Assembly (NCBI RefSeq): GCF_014202765.1
Contig: NZ_JACHHN010000002.1
Span: 372,001-436,000 of the forward strand
Source of the DNA: Silvimonas terrae
Lineage (GTDB): Bacteria > Pseudomonadota > Gammaproteobacteria > Burkholderiales > Chitinibacteraceae
DNA: 64,000 nucleotides
Direction: 5' to 3'
Shown piece by piece: positions 52,873 through 62,853 of the stretch (positions are counted from its first letter, which is position 1; every line of letters starts with the position of its first letter). Under the pieces are notes generated by a model. That model did not search any database. It was not told where the DNA came from and worked only from the letters and a program-made list of their open reading frames with translations. The position numbers and the translations under genes were made by a program.

Positions 52873-53352
52873 TCACAGCGTCTTCTCCCTGGTGTGCTGC
52901 GGACGGGCGAGTGAATCGATCACCAGCAACGCAGCCCCGATGCAAATGGCCGAGTCAGCCACGTTGAACGCCGGGTAATACCAGTTTTTCCAGTAAACAA
53001 GAATAAAATCAATCACATGGCCATAGGCCACGCGATCAATCACATTGCCCAGCGCGCCACCCAGAATCAGCGAGAGGGCCAGGGCAAACCGTGTCTGTTG
53101 GTGGTGCCGGCGCAGGGTGTAAATGATAAAGCCCGACACCGCCAGGGCCAGCACGGTAAAGAAATGACGTTGCCACCCACCCGCGTTGGCGAGGAATGAA
53201 AACGCGGCCCCCAGATTGTAGGTCAGCGTCAGGCTGAAACAACCGGGGATCAGCGTGATCATTTCGCCAAACTGCAGGTGCGACTGGATCAAAAGCTTGG
53301 TGATCTGGTCGAACACGATCACCAGCACCGCGATAATCAACCACTTACGCAT
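52873..53352 (-). CDS. lspA: Lipoprotein signal peptidase LspA
   Basis: A 159-aa four-helix aspartyl peptidase that removes signal peptides from prolipoproteins after lipidation. The two aspartates are in [15 protein letters not shown] and [22 protein letters not shown] is also typical. The ATG at 53352 overlaps the ileS stop by eight bases, so translation is coupled. The substrates include the OmpA-like and NlpD lipoproteins in this window. Confidence 0.96.
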   Translation of the reverse strand: MRKWLIIAVLVIVFDQITKLLIQSHLQFGEMITLIPGCFSLTLTYNLGAAFSFLANAGGWQRHFFTVLALAVSGFIIYTLRRHHQQTRFALALSLILGGALGNVIDRVAYGHVIDFILVYWKNWYYPAFNVADSAICIGAALLVIDSLARPQHTREKTL

Positions 53353-56212
53353 GCTTGCGAACCTCACCGGCGCCAAACAGGTTATCGACACAACGCGCGC
53401 ACAGGCCCGGATGATCTGCGTGGCTACCTACGGTCGGCGTGTAGTGCCAGCAACGCTCGCACTTTTGTTCGGCCGAGGCGCTGACGCTGGCTTGCGCTGC
53501 TTCGCCGCGCGCCAGGGTGGCTTTGGATGTGATCAACACAAACTTGAGATCATCTGCCAGGCTGGCCAGCGCGTCATACACTTCACCATCGGCCGTCAGG
53601 GTGACTTCGGCCTGCAGTGAGGAACCCAGCTTGCCTTCCGCACGTTGCAGTTCGATTTCTTTTTGTGCTTGCGAGCGCACTTCACGAATCAGTGCAAAGC
53701 GTTGATCCAGCGCAGCGGCATCAGCCACTTGCGGCACACTGTGCAGCGTGGCAAAGAACACATTCTCTTCGTTGCCCAGCGTTTCCCACACTTCATGCGC
53801 GGTAAACGACAAGATCGGCGCGAGTACGCGAACGAGGCCCTGTGTGATGTGCCAGATGGCGGTTTGCGCAGAACGGCGACCTGCACTGTCCGCCTTCATG
53901 GTGTACAAGCGGTCCTTGATGATGTCCAGGTAGAACGAGCCGAGTTCTTCCGAGCAAAAACCGTGGATTTCCTGTACGGCAGAGTGGAACTCATAACGCT
54001 CGTACAGTGCGGTAACGCGATCCTGGAAGGCCTGGTAGCGCACCAGTGCGTAGCGATCCAGTTCCACCATCTCTTCGACCGCGACTGCATCGCCTGCCTT
54101 GAAGTCAGAGATATTGGCCAGCAAGAAACGCAGCGTATTGCGGATGCGGCGGTAGGCGTCCGAGGTGCGCTTGAGGATTTCTTGCGACAAGGACATTTCG
54201 CCGGAGTAATCCGCGCTGGCGATCCACAGGCGCAGCATGTCCGCACCCAGGGTATTGAAGATTTCTTGCGGGTCAATGCCGTTGCCCTTGGACTTGGACA
54301 TTTTGTGACCGTGCTCATCCACCGTGAAGCCGTGGGTCAGCAATTGCTTGTAGGGCGCACGGCCTTCGGTCGCGCAACCCGTCAGCAGGGAAGACTGGAA
54401 CCAGCCACGATGCTGGTCAGAACCTTCAAGATACAGGTCGGCCGGCCAGCCCAGTTCTTCGCGCTGACGTAGTACTGCGTAGTGGGTGGAGCCGGAGTCA
54501 AACCACACATCCAACGTGTCGCGCAGCTTGTTGTAGTGCTCGGCGTCTGCGCCCAGCAGCTCAGCGGCATCCAGCTTGAACCAGGCTTCAATGCCTTCTT
54601 TTTCGATGCGTTTGGCGGCTTCTTCCAGCAAGGCCAGCGAATCCGGATGCAGTTCGCCGGTTTCTTTGTGGACAAAGAACGTCATCGGCACACCCCAGTT
54701 ACGCTGGCGCGAGATACACCAGTCAGGGCGGTTGCCAATCATGGATTCCAGGCGGGCACGCCCCCAGGAGGGGAAGAACTCGGTGGCCTCTACCGCGGCG
54801 TTGGCTTTGTCGCGCAGGGTCTTGCCGTCTACACCGGCTTTTTCCATGGCGATAAACCATTGCGCTGTGGCACGGAAAATGATCGGTGTTTTATGGCGCC
54901 AGCAATGCGGGTAGCTGTGCAGCAGTTTTTCGTTGGCCAGCAGAGCACCAGTTTCACCCAGCAGTTCAACGATCTGCGGATTGGCTTGCCACACGGTCAG
55001 ACCGGCAAAACGTTCGACGCTGGACTTGTAACGGCCGTCATCGCCCACCGGGTTGTCTTTGGAAAGATCGTACTTCAGGCCCACTTGCCAGTCTTCCAGA
55101 CCATGCGCCGGCGCGGTATGCACGAGGCCGGTGCCCGCATCGGTAGTGACATGATCGCCCAGGATGATCTTGCCCTGACGATCATAGAAGGGGTGTTGCA
55201 GTGGCAGGAATTCCAGCGCAGCGCCCTTGGCATGACCAATCGATTTGCTGCCTTCAAAGCCATAGCGCTTGAGTGCGGCCTCTGCCAGTTCGCGCACCAG
55301 GATCAGCAGGCCCTTGGGGGTATCAAACAGGTCATAGGTCAGATCAGGGTGCACCGCGACGGCCTGGTTGGCCGGCAGCGTCCACGGCGTGGTCGTCCAG
55401 ATGACGGCGAACGCGTCTTTGCCATTCAGAGACGACAGGTCAAAGGCTTTGGCCACTGCAGCGGCATCCAGCACTTTGAAGGCGACGTCGATGGCGGGCG
55501 AGGTTTTGTCTTCATACTCAACTTCGGCTTCAGCCAGCGCAGAGCCGCAGTCCACACACCAATGCACCGGCTTCTGGCCCTTGACCATGTAACCGTTGGC
55601 GTGGATCTTGCCCAGCGTGCGCACGATGTCGGCTTCGGTCTTGAAGTCCATGGTGCGGTAGGGGTGATCCCAGTCACCCATCACGCCCAGACGGATAAAG
55701 TCCGCCTTCTGGATTTCAATCTGCGCGGCGGCGTACTGGCGGCACAATTCGCGGATAAATGCCGGGGGCAGGGCGTAGGATTTTTCATCCAGACCATGCT
55801 CTTTGCGGTAATTCACGATGCGCGCGTGGATGTCCGGATTGGCCTTGATGGCGTTCTTGTCGCCCTTGGCCAGTTTTTCAATCTGGTGTTCGATCGGCAG
55901 ACCGTGACAATCCCAACCCGGTACATAAGGCGCATCAAAACCCGCCAGCGAACGCGACTTGACGATGATGTCCTTCAGGATTTTGTTGACCGCATGACCC
56001 AGATGGATCTTGGCGTTGGCATAGGGCGGGCCGTCATGCAGGATGAACTTGGGGCGATTCTGTTCTTTGGCTTTGGCGCGCAGCTTCTGATAAATCTGCT
56101 GGTCTTGCCACGCTTTCAGAAAGCCCGGCTCACGCTTGGCCAGATCGCCACGCATCGGGAACGGGGTGTCGAGCAGGTTAACGGGGTACTTGTTCGACGG
56201 CTTGTCACTCAT
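53345..56212 (-). CDS. ileS: Isoleucyl-tRNA synthetase
   Basis: A 955-aa class I synthetase. The HIGH motif is HLGHAVNK near residue 66 and KMSKS is KMSKSKGNG in the second half. The editing domain (CP1) contains [11 protein letters not shown]. The C-terminal zinc site CERCWHY ... CARC is present, as in bacterial type I enzymes. The start at 56212 ([22 protein letters not shown]) is chosen by homology; the frame reaches 56344. It lies in the operon ribF-ileS-lspA-ispH. Confidence 0.97.
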   Translation of the reverse strand: MSDKPSNKYPVNLLDTPFPMRGDLAKREPGFLKAWQDQQIYQKLRAKAKEQNRPKFILHDGPPYANAKIHLGHAVNKILKDIIVKSRSLAGFDAPYVPGWDCHGLPIEHQIEKLAKGDKNAIKANPDIHARIVNYRKEHGLDEKSYALPPAFIRELCRQYAAAQIEIQKADFIRLGVMGDWDHPYRTMDFKTEADIVRTLGKIHANGYMVKGQKPVHWCVDCGSALAEAEVEYEDKTSPAIDVAFKVLDAAAVAKAFDLSSLNGKDAFAVIWTTTPWTLPANQAVAVHPDLTYDLFDTPKGLLILVRELAEAALKRYGFEGSKSIGHAKGAALEFLPLQHPFYDRQGKIILGDHVTTDAGTGLVHTAPAHGLEDWQVGLKYDLSKDNPVGDDGRYKSSVERFAGLTVWQANPQIVELLGETGALLANEKLLHSYPHCWRHKTPIIFRATAQWFIAMEKAGVDGKTLRDKANAAVEATEFFPSWGRARLESMIGNRPDWCISRQRNWGVPMTFFVHKETGELHPDSLALLEEAAKRIEKEGIEAWFKLDAAELLGADAEHYNKLRDTLDVWFDSGSTHYAVLRQREELGWPADLYLEGSDQHRGWFQSSLLTGCATEGRAPYKQLLTHGFTVDEHGHKMSKSKGNGIDPQEIFNTLGADMLRLWIASADYSGEMSLSQEILKRTSDAYRRIRNTLRFLLANISDFKAGDAVAVEEMVELDRYALVRYQAFQDRVTALYERYEFHSAVQEIHGFCSEELGSFYLDIIKDRLYTMKADSAGRRSAQTAIWHITQGLVRVLAPILSFTAHEVWETLGNEENVFFATLHSVPQVADAAALDQRFALIREVRSQAQKEIELQRAEGKLGSSLQAEVTLTADGEVYDALASLADDLKFVLITSKATLARGEAAQASVSASAEQKCERCWHYTPTVGSHADHPGLCARCVDNLFGAGEVRKHA

Positions 56213-56304
56213 GTTTGCTCTGTCCTGGCTCGGTATGGGTATCTGGTTGAATCGGTTTGGTCTGTCTGGGTCAGTTTGTATACATGGGGTTGCCGGCGCC
56301 AGCC

Positions 56305-57225
56305 TCAACGGTGGGTGGCAAACCAGGCGCGCGCATCGTCGCAATCCTGATGAATCTGGGCGACCAGCGCTTCCAGACCGTTAAATTTGAGTTCGTCGCG
56401 TAATTTGGCAAGAAAGTTGACGCGCAAATGTTCGCCATAAATCTGGCGTTTGAAATCGAAAATGAAGACTTCAAGCACTGGCGCCGCCCCGGCACCCTTT
56501 ACGGTGGGCCGCACGCCAAGGCTGGCAACACCTTGATAAGTACGCTCCAGCCCTTCGATCTCGACCACAAAAATGCCCATGGTGGGCGGACGATTGTGGC
56601 GGATGCGGATGTTGGCGGTCGGAAAACCCAGTTCACGCCCCAGCTTGTCACCACCAACCACCCGGCCGGAGATCGAGTAAGGCCGGCCCAGCAACTGTGC
56701 CGCCAGCGCCATATCGCCACCGGCCAGCGCCTCACGCACGGCCGTGGAAGAAATGCGCTGACCATCCAGCATGACGGGTTCAATGGAACGCACCGTCAAC
56801 GCCGGGTTTTGCTGCAGTAATCCAAAGTCACCAGTGCGCTGCTTGCCAAAGCGGAAATCGTGACCGATCAGCAAAAATTGCGCATTCAACTGCCTGGCAA
56901 TGATGTCATCCCGGAACGCCGCCGCCTCAATGCCGGCAAAGGCCCGGTCAAAACGCTGCAAGATGACGTAGTCCAGGCCCTCTGCAGCGATGATCTCCAG
57001 CTTTTCCCGCAGGCTGGTCAGCCGCGTCGGGGCGGTTTCTGGCGTAAATAGCTCACGCGGATGCGGCTCAAACGTGAGCAAAGCGCTCGCCAGCCCGCGA
57101 TGTGCCGCTTCCTGGCGCAATTCGGCCAGCATGGCGCGATGGCCGAGATGCAGCCCATCGAAATTGCCGATAGTCAGAGCGGTCGGGGGAAGGGCGGCGG
57201 CGTGGACGCCACGGATTATGCGCAT
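56305..57225 (-). CDS. ribF: Bifunctional riboflavin kinase / FAD synthetase RibF
   Basis: A 306-aa enzyme making FMN and FAD. The N-terminal nucleotidyltransferase has [14 protein letters not shown] (residues ~20-33) and the later [11 protein letters not shown]. The C-terminal flavokinase has [20 protein letters not shown] and the loop [11 protein letters not shown]. The start at 57225 fits homologues. First gene of the ribF-ileS-lspA-ispH run, with 92 bases before ileS. Confidence 0.96.
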   Translation of the reverse strand: MRIIRGVHAAALPPTALTIGNFDGLHLGHRAMLAELRQEAAHRGLASALLTFEPHPRELFTPETAPTRLTSLREKLEIIAAEGLDYVILQRFDRAFAGIEAAAFRDDIIARQLNAQFLLIGHDFRFGKQRTGDFGLLQQNPALTVRSIEPVMLDGQRISSTAVREALAGGDMALAAQLLGRPYSISGRVVGGDKLGRELGFPTANIRIRHNRPPTMGIFVVEIEGLERTYQGVASLGVRPTVKGAGAAPVLEVFIFDFKRQIYGEHLRVNFLAKLRDELKFNGLEALVAQIHQDCDDARAWFATHR

Positions 57226-57314
57226 TGGTCGCAGCAAGACATTCAAAACGGACAATTTTAACGCCTGGCGGCCCTTTTGTCAGGACGGGCCGGTTCAGGA
57301 GGGTGCGAACGGGT

Positions 57315-57998
57315 TTATTCGGTCACCAGAACAGCACCATCGGCACGGGCAATGCCTTGCACAATGGTTGATGTGCCGACGCGCACGCGCACGTTCTGGC
57401 CTTCGCTGGCGTTGTTCATGGCGAAACCGTCGTTGCTGACTTCGATCTCGCCCACGCGGATCAGTACACGCACCTTTTGGCCTTGCTGGATCACAATCGG
57501 TGCCCGCAGCATTTCAGAGCGCACTGCCGCGCCAGCGGCTACGGCAGTGGTGAGCGTGCGCCCCAGTGCGATGGAGGGGTCCAGCACGACGCTGCCTTGC
57601 AACTGTCCCAGATCGCCTTGCTGGGGAGCCAGATCGCCCTCGGCCAGTTCATGGCCCGCCGCCAGCGGCTTGGCGGCCACGTAGTAGGTGGCTTGCACGC
57701 TGATCTTGACCGGCAGATTGATCGCCCATGTTGCACCATCAACGCAGGTCACCCGCAACATGCTGTTGCCCGCCAGGCGGTAACCGGGCGCGGCTTTGAC
57801 ATCCATGGCGTTGCAAGAGTCCAGCCGCAGGCGGTTATCCAGCTTGCCAAAGGTGTAACTGCTTTGCCCCTGATACTGGGACAACTGCTGATCAAGCCAG
57901 GAGCCGGCGGTTCGCTGAATGGTGGCCAGGTCAACCTGTCCGGCGGCCAGCGAAGGCAATGCGGTGAGAGCACAGAGGATAAACAGTAGGGAGCGCAT
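57315..57998 (-). CDS. flgA: Flagellar basal body P-ring formation chaperone FlgA
   Basis: A 227-aa periplasmic protein (signal peptide to about AAG20) with a SAF-type domain in its middle (KPLAAGHELAEGDLAPQQGDLGQL) and a conserved C-terminal part (VRVGTSTIVQGIARADGAV). FlgA helps assemble FlgI into the P-ring. Cysteines at C62 and C85 may form a disulfide. No other flagellar gene is nearby; it lies 89 bases upstream of ribF on the same strand. Confidence 0.93.
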   Translation of the reverse strand: MRSLLFILCALTALPSLAAGQVDLATIQRTAGSWLDQQLSQYQGQSSYTFGKLDNRLRLDSCNAMDVKAAPGYRLAGNSMLRVTCVDGATWAINLPVKISVQATYYVAAKPLAAGHELAEGDLAPQQGDLGQLQGSVVLDPSIALGRTLTTAVAAGAAVRSEMLRAPIVIQQGQKVRVLIRVGEIEVSNDGFAMNNASEGQNVRVRVGTSTIVQGIARADGAVLVTE

Positions 57999-58135
57999 CC
58001 GCCGATTATAGCGTGCGACATACGGCGTGTGTCCGCTCTGGCTGGTGAAGGCCCCCGCACTTGCCTACAATCCGCTCACTGCCCTGGATTTTGGCGGTGA
58101 GTCAGGTTCTGGCAATCAAATGGGTAATTCAAGTA

Positions 58136-59659
58136 ATGATCGATCTACTGTTTGGCGTAACAACACTGGTGGCCTTGCTCGCCGGTGTTCTGGTTGTTTT
58201 CCGGCTACAGCAACTGGCCCGGATACAAGAGCAAGTTGTTGAAGCACTGGCCTCTGAACTGCATGCCAGCCAGCGCGAGATTCTGAACCAGTTTCATGCC
58301 GGTCTGGCCCGGCAAGCAGAAACCACACATACCGCACTGACCCAGCACGCCAGCCTGCTTAATACCGCCATCACCCGCTCTGGCGAGCAACTACGCAGCA
58401 ATATGGGCGAAGCCTTTGACCGGTTACGTGCCGGTGTTTCCACCGAGCTGAACCAGACCCGCAGTGCGCTGGAACGACTGCAAATCACCCAGACTGAGTC
58501 CCTTTCTACGCTGCGCCTGGCCTTGACCACGGCGCAGGGCGAGTCTCGCGAACAGATCATGCGTCAGTTGGCAGAGATCTCTGAGTCCTTGCAATCCAAG
58601 CAGGACACGCTGCGCGAAGAAGTGCTGGTGAAGCTGGCGCAAATGCTGGCCGAGCAATCCAGACGTGAAATGGATCAACTGCGTGAAGCACTGGCGCTCA
58701 CCAGCACACAACTGACCCAATCCGTCGCGCAATTGACGCAGACCGCAGACCAGCGCCTGGCAGAGATTTCCGGCAAGGTGAGTGAGCGGCTGGACGAAGG
58801 CTTCAAGAAAACCAATGAAACCTTCGCCAATGTGATGGCGCGACTCGCAACCATTGATGAAGCACAGAAGAAGATCGACGGCCTGACCACCAATGTGGTC
58901 AGCCTGCAAGAGTTGCTGGGCGACAAACGCTCCCGCGGCGCGTTTGGCGAAGTGCAACTGGAAAGCCTGGTGCGCAATGTGCTGCCGCCACAGGTCTACG
59001 AGATGCAATCCACCCTCTCAAACGGCACCCGGGTAGATTGCTTGCTCAAGCTGCCGGAACCCACGGGGTTGGTGGCGGTGGACGCCAAGTTTCCGCTGGA
59101 AAACTATCACCGCATGTTTGAGGCCGGCGAAGACCGCACCGCCGCACAACGGGCATTCCGGGCCGACATCAAAAAACATATCGACGATATCAGCGCCAAA
59201 TACATTATTCCGAACGAAACCGCCGATGGCGCCGTCATGTTTGTCCCGGCCGAGGCGGTCTTTGCCGAAATCCACGCGTATCACGCCGAGTTGGTGAACC
59301 ACGCCATGAAACAGCGCGTGTGGATTGTCTCGCCCACCACGCTGATGGCGGTACTCAATACGGCCCGCGCGGTCATCAAGGATGTGGAAACCCGCAAACA
59401 GGTCCACATCATCAAGGAAGCCCTGGGCCGGCTGGGTACAGAATTTACGCGCTTTGACGATCGCATGAAAAAGCTGGCAACCCACATCCGCCAGGCGCAC
59501 GAAGACGCGCAGAATGTGGCCATTACCAGCGAGAAAATCTCCCGCCGCTTTGAAGAGATCGAACAGGTTCGGCTTGATGAGCCGCTGCTGGAGCAGCCGC
59601 CCGCAACCACAGCGGCCGCGTTGCCGCACTTGCAGGAAGCCCTGCAAGATGAGGAATGA
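58136..59659 (+). CDS. rmuC: DNA recombination protein RmuC
   Basis: A 507-aa protein with an N-terminal membrane anchor (residues ~2-24), a long coiled coil (~30-265, many Gln/Glu/Ala heptads), and the RmuC nuclease-like domain (~280-450). Conserved stretches are GDKRSRGAFGEVQLESLVRNVLPP and VAVDAKFPLENYHRMFEA, which contains the D-x-K of a PD-(D/E)XK fold. RmuC limits inversions at repeats. Start ATG 58136 has no strong ribosome-binding site. The stop overlaps the next gene by 11 bases. Confidence 0.95.
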   Translation: MIDLLFGVTTLVALLAGVLVVFRLQQLARIQEQVVEALASELHASQREILNQFHAGLARQAETTHTALTQHASLLNTAITRSGEQLRSNMGEAFDRLRAGVSTELNQTRSALERLQITQTESLSTLRLALTTAQGESREQIMRQLAEISESLQSKQDTLREEVLVKLAQMLAEQSRREMDQLREALALTSTQLTQSVAQLTQTADQRLAEISGKVSERLDEGFKKTNETFANVMARLATIDEAQKKIDGLTTNVVSLQELLGDKRSRGAFGEVQLESLVRNVLPPQVYEMQSTLSNGTRVDCLLKLPEPTGLVAVDAKFPLENYHRMFEAGEDRTAAQRAFRADIKKHIDDISAKYIIPNETADGAVMFVPAEAVFAEIHAYHAELVNHAMKQRVWIVSPTTLMAVLNTARAVIKDVETRKQVHIIKEALGRLGTEFTRFDDRMKKLATHIRQAHEDAQNVAITSEKISRRFEEIEQVRLDEPLLEQPPATTAAALPHLQEALQDEE

Positions 59660-60053
59660 CAATCATCAGGTGACAGGTGGTGCAGAGGCCGTCGTGCGCG
59701 AATTCTGGCGCTTGATGCAGACCAATGACTTTGACGCCGTGGGCACCGTGTTGAGTGATGATTTTGTGGTGGAGTGGCCGCAAACGAATGAACTGATTCG
59801 CGGGCAGGCCCATTTTGCCGGGTTAAACCGTGAATACCCGGCCCACGGACCCTGGCAATTTACGCTCAACCAGTTGGTGGCCAGCCCGGAACAGGTGGTC
59901 ACGGATGTATCGGTGACGGATGGAGTGCAGGTGGCCCGGGCCATTTCCTTCTTTACCGTAACCGCCGCAAAAATCAGCAAACTGCGCGAATACTGGCCAG
60001 AACCTTATGATGCACCGGCCAACCGCGCGCAGTGGGTGGAAGCGCTCAGTTGA
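59649..60053 (+). CDS. NTF2/SnoaL-like small protein
   Basis: A 134-aa protein with a single SnoaL-like (NTF2 fold) domain: an N-terminal helix (VVREFWRLMQTNDFDAVGTVLSDDFVVEWPQTNELIRG) is followed by a curved beta-sheet ending KISKLREYWPEPYD. Such proteins may be isomerases, hydratases or ligand binders; no catalytic residues can be assigned. Its start lies inside the rmuC 3' end, with AGGAAG about 10 bases upstream, so it is translated with rmuC. The functional connection is unknown. Confidence 0.8.
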   Translation: MRNDNHQVTGGAEAVVREFWRLMQTNDFDAVGTVLSDDFVVEWPQTNELIRGQAHFAGLNREYPAHGPWQFTLNQLVASPEQVVTDVSVTDGVQVARAISFFTVTAAKISKLREYWPEPYDAPANRAQWVEALS

Positions 60054-60063
60054 CTGACTTGCG

Positions 60064-60330
60064 TCAACCCGCCTTATCCCGCCACAAGGCCGTTGTGCAG
60101 CGGCGGCAGGCATATACCTTGTAACTGGCTGCGCTGCGCTTTTCATCAATGCCGATATCGGTCTCGCCGCAGAGGTGGCAGCACAACATGCCTCCCTTGA
60201 AATGGCGGCTGTGGCGCAATGCATAGGCCGCCTTGCCCGGCAGGCGCTGACGGCTTGATCGATAGACCAGGAGGCAGGCAAGGGCACCGACCATAAACAG
60301 GATGGTCAAAACCGGAATCAAGTGCGGCAT
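60064..60330 (-). CDS. Small membrane protein with C-terminal zinc ribbon
   Basis: An 88-aa hypothetical protein. One membrane helix (residues ~4-22) is followed by a basic linker and a ribbon with CCHLCG near residue 50 and CRRC near residue 78, a plausible four-cysteine zinc site. The ATG at 60330 has no clear ribosome-binding site; a GTG at 60444 would add a basic N-terminus of 38 residues. No family was recognised. It converges on the NTF2-like gene and is divergent from astA. Confidence 0.55.
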   Translation of the reverse strand: MPHLIPVLTILFMVGALACLLVYRSSRQRLPGKAAYALRHSRHFKGGMLCCHLCGETDIGIDEKRSAASYKVYACRRCTTALWRDKAG

Positions 60331-60562
60331 GAAGAGTGGCAAGTCGGACCGTTTGGATAACGTTTTGACAATAAAAGCTGGGGAAGGCAAATTTTGCCGC
60401 GACAATTGTTGCAGTTTGCGGCGCGGCAGTCCAAGTGCCGACACGGTGACTGTCTTGCATTTGGTCTAAACGACCGCATCTGCGTCAACGGCCACAAGCC
60501 GGCAATCATGCCAGACGGGGCGGCAATCCGCCGTGCCCGATGACGGACCCAAAGGAAAAACC

Positions 60563-61579
60563 ATGCGCATCCGCTTTTTGCGGCACAGTGACTTTCACCG
60601 CCTGTTTGAACTGGCCAACAAGGCCGGTGTTGGTGTCACCACCTTGCAGCCCAACGCGGAGCGTCTGCAGTCGCGCATTGCCGCCAGCATGGCCGCCGTA
60701 GCTGGTGAGCCACGCCTTGGCGACGCCAGTTATTTCTTTGCCCTGGAGGATGAAACCACCGGGCAACTGGTGGGCACGTCCGGCATTGAGTCTGCCGTGG
60801 GCATGCATGATACCTGGTACAACTATCGGGTAGGGCTGACGGTACATACCTCGCGCGAACTGGATATCTACAAGCAACTGACCACCCTGTTTCTGAGCTC
60901 GGACCTGACCGGCTCGTCCGAGCTGTGTTCGTTGTTTTTGCTGCCGGAACACCGGGGTAATGGCAATGGCGCGTTGTTGTCCAAATCCCGTTTCCTGTTC
61001 ATGGCAGAGTTTCCACACCGCTTTGCCGAGCGTGTGATTGCCGAAATGCGCGGCGTTTCGGATGAAACCGGCCGGTCGCCGTTTTGGGAAAGTCTGGGGC
61101 GGCATTTCTTCAAGATGGACTTTGCCCGCGCAGATTTTCTCTCTTATGTGGGCAACAAATCGTTTATTGCCGAGTTGATGCCGAGCTACCCAATCTATAC
61201 CTGCCTGCTGTCTGAGGAGGCGCAGGCGGCGGTGGCGGAGGTTCATCCGGCCACGCGCCCGGCGCGCAAATTGCTGGAGGCGGAAGGGTTTCGATATCGT
61301 GGTTATGTCGATATTTTTGACGCAGGCCCCAGCCTTGAGTGTGCTCTGACCGATGTTCGGGCGGTGCGCGACAGCCAACTGTTCAAGTCGCTCAGCGTCA
61401 ACGCCACCCCGGAAGGGGGCGAATCCTGGCTGGTCAGTAATCGCAAACTGGCCGATTTTCGCTGCGCGCTGGCCATGACTCATCCACTGGAAGGCAGTCT
61501 GCCGCTCACCGCAGATGTGCTGCAGCGCCTTGAAATCGCAGATGGCGACAGCGTGCGTGCGGTGCGCCTTGCCCCGTGA
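60563..61579 (+). CDS. astA: Arginine N-succinyltransferase
   Basis: A 338-aa GNAT-related enzyme that starts the AST pathway of arginine degradation (arginine plus succinyl-CoA). Typical segments are GVGVTTLQPN near residue 25, CSLFLLPEHRGNGNGALLSKSRF, and MRGVSDETGRSPFWESLGRHFF. The C-terminus has PARKLLEAEGFRYRGYVDIFDAGP. AAAGGA is 8 bases before ATG 60563. The other ast genes (astB-E) are not in this window on either side. Confidence 0.94.
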   Translation: MRIRFLRHSDFHRLFELANKAGVGVTTLQPNAERLQSRIAASMAAVAGEPRLGDASYFFALEDETTGQLVGTSGIESAVGMHDTWYNYRVGLTVHTSRELDIYKQLTTLFLSSDLTGSSELCSLFLLPEHRGNGNGALLSKSRFLFMAEFPHRFAERVIAEMRGVSDETGRSPFWESLGRHFFKMDFARADFLSYVGNKSFIAELMPSYPIYTCLLSEEAQAAVAEVHPATRPARKLLEAEGFRYRGYVDIFDAGPSLECALTDVRAVRDSQLFKSLSVNATPEGGESWLVSNRKLADFRCALAMTHPLEGSLPLTADVLQRLEIADGDSVRAVRLAP

Positions 61580-61606
61580 AACGTCGTTGAGGCGAATGGT
61601 TCAAGC

Positions 61607-61633
61607 AAAAAGCCCGCACAATGCGGGCTTTTT
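61607..61633. terminator. Bidirectional intrinsic terminator after astA
   Basis: Arms AAAAAGCCCGCA and TGCGGGCTTTTT with a CAA loop and extra T residues, between convergent genes. Confidence 0.92.
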
Positions 61634-61661
61634 TTTGCGGGTGTACGCCAGGGTGTAAAGC

Positions 61662-62555
61662 TTAGTTCGCTTTTTTCCTGGTGCTGCGCACGGGTTTTTT
61701 GCTGACGGCTTTGTTGCCTGTCTTGCCAGCCTTGGCGGTTGCCGTCGTAGCCTTGCCCTCTTTGGGTTTGCCGCAGACGGTTTCAACGTGCTTGTGCTTG
61801 CCTTTGCCGCGCGTGACCTTGCGGCAACTGCCACCACCCGCTTGCGGCTCAATGCCTGCTGCGGCAGAAGACTCGGCCTGATTGCTGCTGCGCGATGTGC
61901 CAGCCACGGCCAGCAGGCTGGCCAGCGTCGGCGCTTCACCACTCATGTCGGCTACCCGGCGGGCGCCATCGAAGCGGGTGGTCCAGTACGACTCATTCAT
62001 ATTGGCCACTTCAATGTCACGCCCGGTACGCGGCGAATGCACAAAGCGATTGTCGCCCAGATAAATACCCACGTGGGAGAACCTGCGGCGCAGCGTATTG
62101 AAGAACACGAGGTCACCGGGTTTGAGTTCGGTGCGATCAATATCCTTGCCCGATTGGCTCATTGCGAGCGCATTGTGCGGCAGGGTGATATTGAGAGAGT
62201 TCTGGAATACGTAACGCACAAACCCGCTGCAATCCAGGCCAGACTCAGGGGTTTTGCCACCCCATTTGTATTTGACCCCGATCAGGCTCATGGCCTGCAG
62301 CAAGAGCTGCTGCGCGGGTTGGACCGGGTTGGGCTCGTTGCCGCCACTGTCCGCTACAGATGTTTTATCCGGGGTGCTGCTTTTGTCCGCCGCTGCCTTG
62401 TCGGCGGGCCTGGCAGCCTTGCTGCTTTTGCCGCCACCCAGCCAGCCGGACGACGCGGGCTCAGAGGCCGCACCGGTGCCGGGAAGGTCGTCTGCCTGCG
62501 CCCCGTAAAACGTAAAGCCCAACACGAGGGCAAGAATCAGCCGTTCACATTTCAT
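61662..62555 (-). CDS. NlpC/P60 cysteine peptidase (Spr/NlpC type endopeptidase)
   Basis: A 297-aa exported peptidoglycan endopeptidase. A signal peptide (to AQA, residue ~21) and an Ala/Ser/Lys linker precede the NlpC/P60 domain (~80-205). The catalytic cysteine is in LDCSGFVRYVF, the histidine in FSHVGIYLG, and the third residue is in FVHSPRTGRD. The start at 62555 lacks a strong ribosome-binding site. The last ~70 residues form a very basic tail with two cysteines (SCRKV ... VCGKPK) and Lys/Ala repeats, unusual for Spr-like proteins. It may bind wall teichoic-like or nucleic acid polyanions; that is speculation. Confidence 0.88.
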   Translation of the reverse strand: MKCERLILALVLGFTFYGAQADDLPGTGAASEPASSGWLGGGKSSKAARPADKAAADKSSTPDKTSVADSGGNEPNPVQPAQQLLLQAMSLIGVKYKWGGKTPESGLDCSGFVRYVFQNSLNITLPHNALAMSQSGKDIDRTELKPGDLVFFNTLRRRFSHVGIYLGDNRFVHSPRTGRDIEVANMNESYWTTRFDGARRVADMSGEAPTLASLLAVAGTSRSSNQAESSAAAGIEPQAGGGSCRKVTRGKGKHKHVETVCGKPKEGKATTATAKAGKTGNKAVSKKPVRSTRKKAN

Positions 62556-62842
62556 GGGGGCAAACTGTAACGGGGTGTCCGGATGCTGTAAAGCGGGAAT
62601 TGCACCGCAAGCCAAGGCTGCCGGGAACGTTTGCAGCAGCCTCACACGGGGTTGACAAAGAAAGGTGGGTCACTGAAAAAGCAGCCAGAAAATACAGGGG
62701 GAACGCCTTTCGAGACCATTGCCCCATAATGGTTCCACTGCGCCATAAATATTACATGCGAGTAAACAAAGCTGCGGGCTGACACAGATTCCGCAGCAGA
62801 AATGGGTTATCTTGCACGGTGCATCGCCAATATCGTGGGAAA

Positions 62843-62848
62843 TATAAT
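62843..62848 (+). promoter_or_regulatory. Perfect -10 box immediately before the UbiB-family gene
   Basis: TATAAT at 62843-62848 lies only five bases before the ATG at 62854, so the mRNA would begin at or next to the start codon. No Shine-Dalgarno is present. A consensus -35 at 17 bases is not obvious. Confidence 0.4.
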
Positions 62849-62853
62849 CCAGC

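Noticed and set aside
54482-56350. Plus-strand open frame of 622 codons opposite ileS
   Set aside because: Antisense shadow of isoleucyl-tRNA synthetase caused by high GC; no ribosome-binding site or domain.
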